A stretch of DNA of 64,000 nt from Ochotona curzoniae (taxonomy: Eukaryota > Chordata > Mammalia > Lagomorpha > Ochotonidae). Location of the stretch: the NCBI RefSeq assembly GCF_017591425.1, contig NW_024466421.1, positions 766,001 to 830,000 of the forward strand, given 5' to 3'. The position numbers and the translations under genes were made by a program. Positions 58,506 through 64,000 of the stretch are shown piece by piece; the stretch's first letter is position 1; the number at the start of each line of letters is the position of its first letter. The notes below the pieces were generated by a model, which worked only from the letters and a program-made list of their open reading frames with translations, ran no database searches and was not told where the DNA came from.

Positions 58506-61500
58506 CTGCAGCACAGACGCCCTGTGAGGGCCTGCGCAGCCTGTCCTGGGCTCCCAGCTGCCCCATCTGAGGCCAGGAGAGGCAGGACCGCCGCTCAGGC
58601 GGTGCAGGCCGCGAGCCCCACGCACATTTCTTGACGAGTGACAGGTCGCCCTTCCTCAGATAGAAGCAGAGCTCTGTGAGGTAGTCCTGCAGCAGGGCAC
58701 CTGCAGGTTGGACGGCAGGGGCAGAGCCACCACTGAGGCTGCGACTCTGAGGTAGCTGGCCACGGCTCAGGGGCGCAGCCACTCTGGCCGGCAGGCCCTT
58801 TGTAGCACGCTCGGAGACATGATTGTGGCAGAGGTTTGGGGCGCAAGCAGCCGGGGGACAGGGGCTGGTGCCTACCGATGAACTTCATGGCGGCCAGCTT
58901 TAAGGGCCTGTGTGGGCTCCCCAGGTAGGTCAGGGCCTGCAGGAGGAACTGGTGGTACTTGCCAAAGTTGCTTTCCACCTGCAGGCACACAAGGCCAGGC
59001 TGGAGCCAGCTCGTGCACCAGGCCTGGCCATGGGCAGCCACGCTCAGCCTGGGGCTTGGGCCCTAGGAGCCGGCTCTATCACGGGCCCAGCCCACCCTGC
59101 CTCCGGGACTGGCCAGCACCCTGCGGGGCAGGGGTGGAGGAGAGGGGGTTTGGAGATGTGGTGCAGCCGCTCGGGAGGACCGAGTTCCAGCGAGGCCCGT
59201 CCCACCGGGGGGGCCCACACCTTACCACATATACAAAGACATCGTTTTCGGCACCCAGCCCGTGACCCCACGCCAGCTTGCCAAACAGCTCCTTCCGGAA
59301 CTCCCACTTGAGCAGGACGGCACAGCGCAGGAACGTGGACTTGCACTTCTGCAGGCCAGCACAGGGGACACTCACACGGGGGCCCCTAGGCAGCTGGCCG
59401 GAAGGGCACTCGGGGCCCTGCCTGTGCCTCCTGAGAAAGCCGAGACGCCACCTGGTGCCTTGTTCTCGCTCGTGGGACACGTCTCGCCAGCAGCCATCTT
59501 AGCTCCCCCAGGCTTCCTCCCAACCCAGCGACAGGCCATATGCCGCCCTCAAGAGCCCCGGCCTCTGGTCTCAAGACTCCTACAGGCATTGTCTGCCCTG
59601 GGCTGCATGTGGGCTCCTCTAATCCCGACCCCCAGGACTTCAGGGTATAAAAGTGCTTAAGGTATGGGACCCTCAAAGAGCTGGAGATGATGTGCCGCCC
59701 CCCACAACCCACCACCACACAGATGACCTCATGAGGATACAGAGGCCACTTCACCCTGTCCTATGATCTCCAGGATGGAGAACGGAGACCACAACCTGGG
59801 GTCAGGGTCATGGCCCCTGCTAGACTACAGCCACTATGCCCACGCCTGGCTGCTCCCTGCTTGGCTGGGCCAGGGACACTGTGCCACCCACTTCTCATCT
59901 CCAAAGCCCTCAGTCCCCTCTCTCCTGGGCCACCCTGCCTGGGGCCCTGAGGCAGCGCTCTGCCCCCGGCCTCCACGCCAGGTTCTGCCCACGGCAGGTG
60001 TTACATGAATGGGCCATCTGAGCTCAGCCAGCCTTACTCCCCTGCCTCTCTCCAGGGGAGTAGCTTAGCATCCTGATAGCTCAACCTGACCCTGGAGTTT
60101 CTGGGGTCCGGATCCAAATGGGTCTCCCACAGCGGCCGACTTTGGTGCCCCTACCATATCATCTGCTAAACTTAGATACTGTGCCTCTACAGGTCTCCCA
60201 CCCATTTAGCCATTCACACACCTGCCCACCCATGTACTCATCCATCCATCCATCCACCTACTTATCCATGAATTCATTCACCCACTAACCCATCTGCCCA
60301 TCCATCCATCCACTCATCTATCCATTCACACATCATTCCTTCCATCCATCCATGCGCTCACACATTCTCTCAACAGTGCCTTTGCCAAGCTCTTAGCTGA
60401 GGGCTGAGCCTGCAGACACAGCCCTGGGGCGCATCCTCTCAGTCTAGCCATGGGTCTGGAGGTCTCCTAGTTTATGCATCTGGGGCAGGTGGGATCCTGG
60501 CAGGTAAAGAAGATGTGACACTTCTCAGCATCTCTTGGGAAAGTTCCAGGAGAGAAAGGCGGATTGCAGAAAAGAGGAAGAGGCCAACCCTAAGCAACCA
60601 GCATGGAAAACAGCCACCCAGGCCGACAGCGGGGGACCTAGCCCGGACAGCTCACCAAGGCCACTTGGGGGCAGGGGTCCACCAGGTGCAAGAGCAGGGG
60701 CACCACGGCCTGGAAGGCGAGGCTCTTGAACGCCTGCCGGGTCTTCCGGCTGCAGCTTGCCATGACATCTCCGAACAGTAAGATGGCACCACCACGCACC
60801 TCCTCCTGCTCCTGGGGGAGGGAGGCAGGCACCCCGACAGGCAAGCCACAAGTGGAGCCCTTTTAGCCTCCTTGGAACCCCTTCCTCTCTGCCCAGCTAC
60901 CTGCCCTCACATCCAGACTCAAGCCAAAGATCAAAGCAGCGTCCACTCCTGGGCAGACTGGCAGGAAGCAGTGCCCCCACCCTATCCAGGGCAAGCCAGG
61001 GTTGCCAGGGCCCGGGGCTGCTGTGGGCCCCTCCCCCACCCGCTGCCCTTCTCAGCGGCCATCCAGCTGCTCACGTTCTCGAACAAGGACAGCAGGTGCT
61101 GGGCGAGCTTGAGGCTGACGGAGACAACACCTTGCAAGCCCAGACACTGCAGGATGTCGTGTAGGACTGCCATCAGCCCCGTGAGGTCCTTGCTGTCTGG
61201 CTGCAGGAAGCTTTCCAGCAGCCCCGCCATACGGTTCCTCAGCAAGGACACCTGGAACAGAGAGGCATCGCCGCCACATGGGAGCCTGTCCAGGGGACCC
61301 AGGATTCCCAGTTTTACCACCGTGGGCTGGGAGCTTGGGCCTGGTGGAAGTGGGGGGCAGAATGGGAGACCAGTCAGGAGGGAGGGCAAAGCTGGACAGT
61401 GCCCCTCGCACAGCCCTGGGACAGAGCATAAAGAACAAACAGACCAGACTCAGCGGGGCACCTGGATCTCAGCCCCAGCATCAGGCCAGGGGAGCCGGGC

Positions 61501-63677
61501 CAGAGTCCTCCCTGCTGGGTGTGGCCGGCAGCAAGGGTTGGTCAGCAGTGGTCGTCTCCAAGATAGAAAGTGTAGCATCCTGTCCTCAGAGCACACATGC
61601 CCTGCAGCACCTCCCCAGAGCTCACCCCTCACCTTCTTAGGGTGCATGGCGACGCTGCTGAGGCCCTTGAGGCTCATAGCCCGCACCAGCTGGTTGCAGT
61701 TGCCCAGGCCCTGGCTCAGAAGGTTGTCCAGCTTCTTCCGAGACGCATACTGGAAGACCTCAGGGCTGTGGAGGAACTGGGAAGGGCCGTGCTGGCTGTC
61801 AGCCTGGCCAGCGGTGGGTCTGCTGGGGGTCCAGTGGCAGGGTGCTGTGGGCAGGGAGGGGCTGACCTCTGTGAGGAGCAGGATGGCTACCACGTTGTCT
61901 CGCTCCTCCATACTCTTCAGGGAGATGACAGCCTGGCCCAAGACGGCCTTCACCTCACAGTCATGCTGTACCATGGCCCTGTGGGCAACAGGGGGCTGCG
62001 GGAGTCCACAGAGCTGCAAGGCAACCTGGCCCCCAGCACCACCTCTCCCCTTAAAGCAGACTCGAGCTGCCAGGTAGCTGGTCCAACACCTGCCCCTGGG
62101 GATGAGTGCTTCCCCACCAGGATGGAGTGTGGCCCAATGCCTGCTTCCCCCACCAGGACGGAGTGTGGCCCAATGCCTGCTTCCCCACCAGCACTGAGTG
62201 CGGCCCAATGCCTGCTTCCCTACCAGCACTGAGTGTGGCCCGATGCCTGCCCATCCCACCCCGGGCCTTTATGCACACCAGCACCTGCCCCTGGGCTAAT
62301 CTGGAATGGAAGTAAGGCAATGGCTCACCTGGCCAGCAGGATCACCCCATCTGCATAGGTGTCCAGCTGCTCCAGGAGCTCCCAGCCCCTCAGCAGCTGG
62401 ATGGAGGCGAAGACCTCCCAGTAGTTGCTTGTCCAGAAGAGCCCCTTGAGGGCCTCCAGGCAGGTCCTGCAGGCAACAGGTGCAGGACCCCGTTCACTCC
62501 CAGCACTGAGCCCAGATCTGGGGACCTGGATGTGCCAAGGGAAGAGGTGGGTTGGGGTCCCACCTGCAGGGCCCGAGGGGCTTGCTGTCCAGCATGTCTT
62601 CCTGGTAGTCGGCCATGCCCTCCACCACACCTAGCTCAAACAGATAGTGGAGCTGAGTGAGCAGGCCCAGGAGCATGCCGGCAAAGGCCCAGCGGATTGC
62701 CGACCTGAACTCCTGGGTGTATAGCAGCTCGTAGATGGTGCCCAGGGCCTGTAACGGATGACACAGTGGACCCTGGGGTACCCCCGTGGGTTACCCCCAG
62801 CAGGGAGGAGCTGGCGGCCATGGCCACATCCATTTGGGCTGGTCATGAACCTGCTTCCTCCCCATGCCACGGGGGGCTGATCACTGCTCAATTCTGCCCG
62901 GGGTGGTCGCCCTCTGGCCTCAGCCCTGCCAGTCTCAGGGCAGGCCTCTGGTCCTGCCCGGCTCCCTGCTCCAAGGTGCTGGTCTCTAGGCTGTGACCGC
63001 CCCTGGGGCTGACCCCCAACAGCCCCACTCCCCCAGGGCCAGGCTGTGAGCGGCACAGAGCTGTGGTCAGCATGTCCCCAGCCCAGCTGGCCACTGGAGG
63101 CAGCTGAGCACTCTACTCCTCCCCGCCCCCAGCCCTCTTGTCAAAGGGCAGGCCCAGCAGGGTCATTCCTGGGTCACGCTGAGCCACGGCTGCCCAGTGC
63201 CCTTGTAGGGCCCCTGGCCAAGCCCACTGTCCACAGCCACCAGGAACAGCCTTGCCGTGCCCATGGCCCCAGCTGCTCTTGTTCTCAGCTTGGTCACCAC
63301 AGCAGGTCCCCGCACCCACAGGGACTGATGTGTCCGCAGGAGTGCACCCGTGGTGCTCGGTCAGCTTACATCCGGGGACCTGGTGGGGTGGGGCTCTGTG
63401 CAGTGGGGGTCACAGTAAGCAGGAGACGATGACCCTCTGACACAACCTTGCAGGTCAGGTGCACAGTGAGGTCAGCACGGGGCCATCCTGGGCCGCCCAG
63501 CCACCCCGCGTGTGTGGCCCAGGGCTGCTCACCAGCAGGGAGATGAGCTGGGTCTGGCAGCTTGAGCGGGTCACGTCCCGGGGTGGCCTCAGTCTAAGCT
63601 TCACATACAGCAGAGTGATGACTCTGCGGGCCAGCCGGCAGTCTGCGGCCAGGGCCTTCCACAGGGGCAGGGTCCTC
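58408..63677 (-). CDS. MROH4: Maestro HEAT-like repeat family protein, probable MROH4, 3' part (11 exons)
   Basis: Span of eleven minus-strand exons (listed separately) that join with consistent phases to 484 residues ending in TGA at 58408-58410. The product is almost entirely alpha-helical, with Leu-rich helix pairs of HEAT/armadillo type and motifs such as NFGKYHQFLLQALTYLG, FLRCAVLLKWEF and FLEDVTELA that I recognise as C-terminal features of the MROH (maestro heat-like) family. Molecular function in this family is poorly known; HEAT solenoids usually serve protein binding. MROH4 is assigned because in mouse Mroh4 lies, to my memory, next to Adgrb1 on the opposite strand; another MROH paralogue is possible. 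Human MROH4P is a pseudogene, but every exon seen here is open. The two genes converge tail to tail, 12.5 kb apart. Confidence 0.8.
58626..58700 (-). CDS. MROH4: MROH4-like exon
   Basis: 75 bp, phase 1-1, acceptor CCTGCAG, donor GTGCGT. Encodes ALLQDYLTELCFYLRKGDLS. Confidence 0.82.
58876..58978 (-). CDS. MROH4: MROH4-like exon
   Basis: 103 bp, phase 0-1, acceptor CCTGCAG, donor GTAGGC. Encodes VESNFGKYHQFLLQALTYLG and PLKLAAMKFIG, one of the best conserved MROH segments. Confidence 0.86.
59226..59348 (-). CDS. MROH4: MROH4-like exon
   Basis: 123 bp, phase 0-0, acceptor CCTGCAG, donor GTAAGG. Encodes KCKSTFLRCAVLLKWEFRKE and LFGKLAWGHGLGAENDVFVY. Confidence 0.84.
59349..60655 (-). other. 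MROH4-like intron with CATC-type microsatellite
   Basis: 1.3-kb intron; single-copy except for a (TCCA)n-like array at 60220-60365. No additional exon recognised. Confidence 0.65.
60220..60365. repeat. Imperfect (CATC)n microsatellite
   Basis: CCATCCATCCATCCACC, CATCCATCCATCCACTC and CATCCATCCATGC runs with interruptions. Confidence 0.93.
60656..60811 (-). CDS. MROH4: MROH4-like exon
   Basis: 156 bp, phase 0-0, acceptor CCCCCAG, donor GTGAGC. Encodes EQEEVRGGAILLFGDVMASC and FKSLAFQAVVPLLLHLVDPC. The R-AI-LFG helix followed by a VPLLLHL helix is characteristic of MROH C-terminal repeats. Confidence 0.85.
61075..61251 (-). CDS. MROH4: MROH4-like exon
   Basis: 177 bp, phase 0-0, acceptor TTCCAG, donor GTGAGC. 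Encodes VSLLRNRMAGLLESFLQPDS and LMAVLHDILQCLGLQGVVSV. Confidence 0.82.
61633..61776 (-). CDS. MROH4: MROH4-like exon
   Basis: 144 bp, phase 0-0, acceptor TTCCCAG, donor GTGAGG. Encodes FLHSPEVFQYASRKKLDNLL and LVRAMSLKGLSSVAMHPKK, a clear HEAT-type helix pair (RAMSLKGL). Confidence 0.83.
61867..61978 (-). CDS. MROH4: MROH4-like exon
   Basis: 112 bp, phase 2-0, acceptor CCCACAG, donor GTCAGC. Encodes AMVQHDCEVKAVLGQAVISL and EERDNVVAILLLTE. Confidence 0.8.
62100..62245. repeat. 34-37 bp minisatellite in an MROH4-like intron
   Basis: Four copies of GAGTGTGGCCCAATGCCTGC plus TTCCCCACCAGGAC or TTCCCTACCAGCACT. Confidence 0.93.
62329..62466 (-). CDS. MROH4: MROH4-like exon
   Basis: 138 bp, phase 2-2, acceptor CCTGCAG, donor GTGAGC. 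Encodes TCLEALKGLFWTSNYWEVFA and LLEQLDTYADGVILLA. Symmetrical, so skippable in frame. Confidence 0.82.
62564..62748 (-). CDS. MROH4: MROH4-like exon
   Basis: 185 bp, phase 0-2, acceptor CGTTACAG, donor GTGGGA. Encodes ALGTIYELLYTQEFRSAIRW and LGLLTQLHYLFELGVVEGMA. Confidence 0.82.
62749..63532 (-). other. MROH4-like intron, nothing else seen
   Basis: 784 bp of unique GC-rich intron. The final stretch 63678-64000 is also intron with no supported exon. Confidence 0.6.
63533..63677 (-). CDS. MROH4: MROH4-like exon (first in window), HEAT-like repeats
   Basis: Minus strand, acceptor TCCGCAG, donor GTGAGC. 145 bp, phase 2-0. Encodes RTLPLWKALAADCRLARRVI and CQTQLISLL: helical, Leu-rich HEAT-like sequence. 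The preceding exons lie beyond the window end. Confidence 0.82.
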
Positions 63678-64000
63678 CTGCGGACACAGGCCTGTCCCAC
63701 CACTGGCTGGAGAGGAGCCGGCCCCCGGCAGGCGGTTGGGGGCTAGGCTGTGATGACCAGGGTGGGCTGTGGATCCGAGCCCAGCACTCCCACCTGGGCT
63801 TGCCTCCCATCCCTGCACAAGCAAGTCATCAAGGGGCCTGGGAGTCCTGGGTGGGAAGCCTAGCTAAGTGTGCCTCACGCAGTTGGCCTGTGGCCCATAG
63901 GCAGGGAGTGAGGCATCCACTCCTGCCCAGGAGCACAGCTGGCCCCCAGGGATCTGGCCAGTCACTGTGCAGCGCGTAGGATGCCCAGCCCTGCCCTCTT

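Overview
This is mammalian genomic DNA: long introns, GT-AG exons, GC-rich isochore sequence and abundant minisatellites. Lagomorph-type tRNA-derived C-SINEs in the 50.6-57 kb region (the best copy at 55578-55860 has RNA polymerase III A/B boxes and a perfect 10-bp target-site duplication) point to a rabbit/pika relative; from memory the consensus looks most like pika (Ochotona). It corresponds to the segment of human 8q24.3 / mouse chr 15 where ADGRB1 lies beside MROH4.

1-45850, plus strand: most of ADGRB1 (BAI1), an adhesion GPCR. Twenty-nine coding exons (human-style exons 3-31) join in frame, with every splice phase consistent, to about 1309 residues. In order they encode five thrombospondin type 1 repeats, the hormone-receptor domain, the GAIN domain with its GPS cleavage site, seven transmembrane helices, a proline-rich cytoplasmic tail, the RKR motif used for ELMO binding and the C-terminal PDZ ligand QTEV. 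The start codon, signal peptide and N-terminal exon lie upstream of base 1. The 3' UTR ends at an AATAAA at 45822.

45850-58350: a region without recognised protein genes. It holds C-free GATGGT-type arrays, a duplicated single-copy segment, a cluster of C-SINEs and a possible orphan polyadenylation site on the minus strand.

58348-64000, minus strand: the 3' part of a maestro HEAT-like repeat gene, by position and sequence the MROH4 orthologue (11 exons, 484 residues to the stop). Its 5' part lies beyond the window.

Points that stand out: (i) a CpG island with GC boxes and a strong-Kozak ATG inside ADGRB1 intron 17, open in frame into exon 18, a good candidate for an internal promoter making an N-terminally truncated receptor; (ii) a minisatellite starting exactly at the exon 19 splice donor that repeats the donor nine times and stays open in the receptor frame; (iii) a 560-nt AG-free stretch before exon 12 made of repeated branch-point-like units; (iv) 4 kb of contiguous minisatellites in intron 17, some units carrying AP-1 consensus sites. 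Very long ORFs in the repeat arrays are artefacts of stop-free repeat units.
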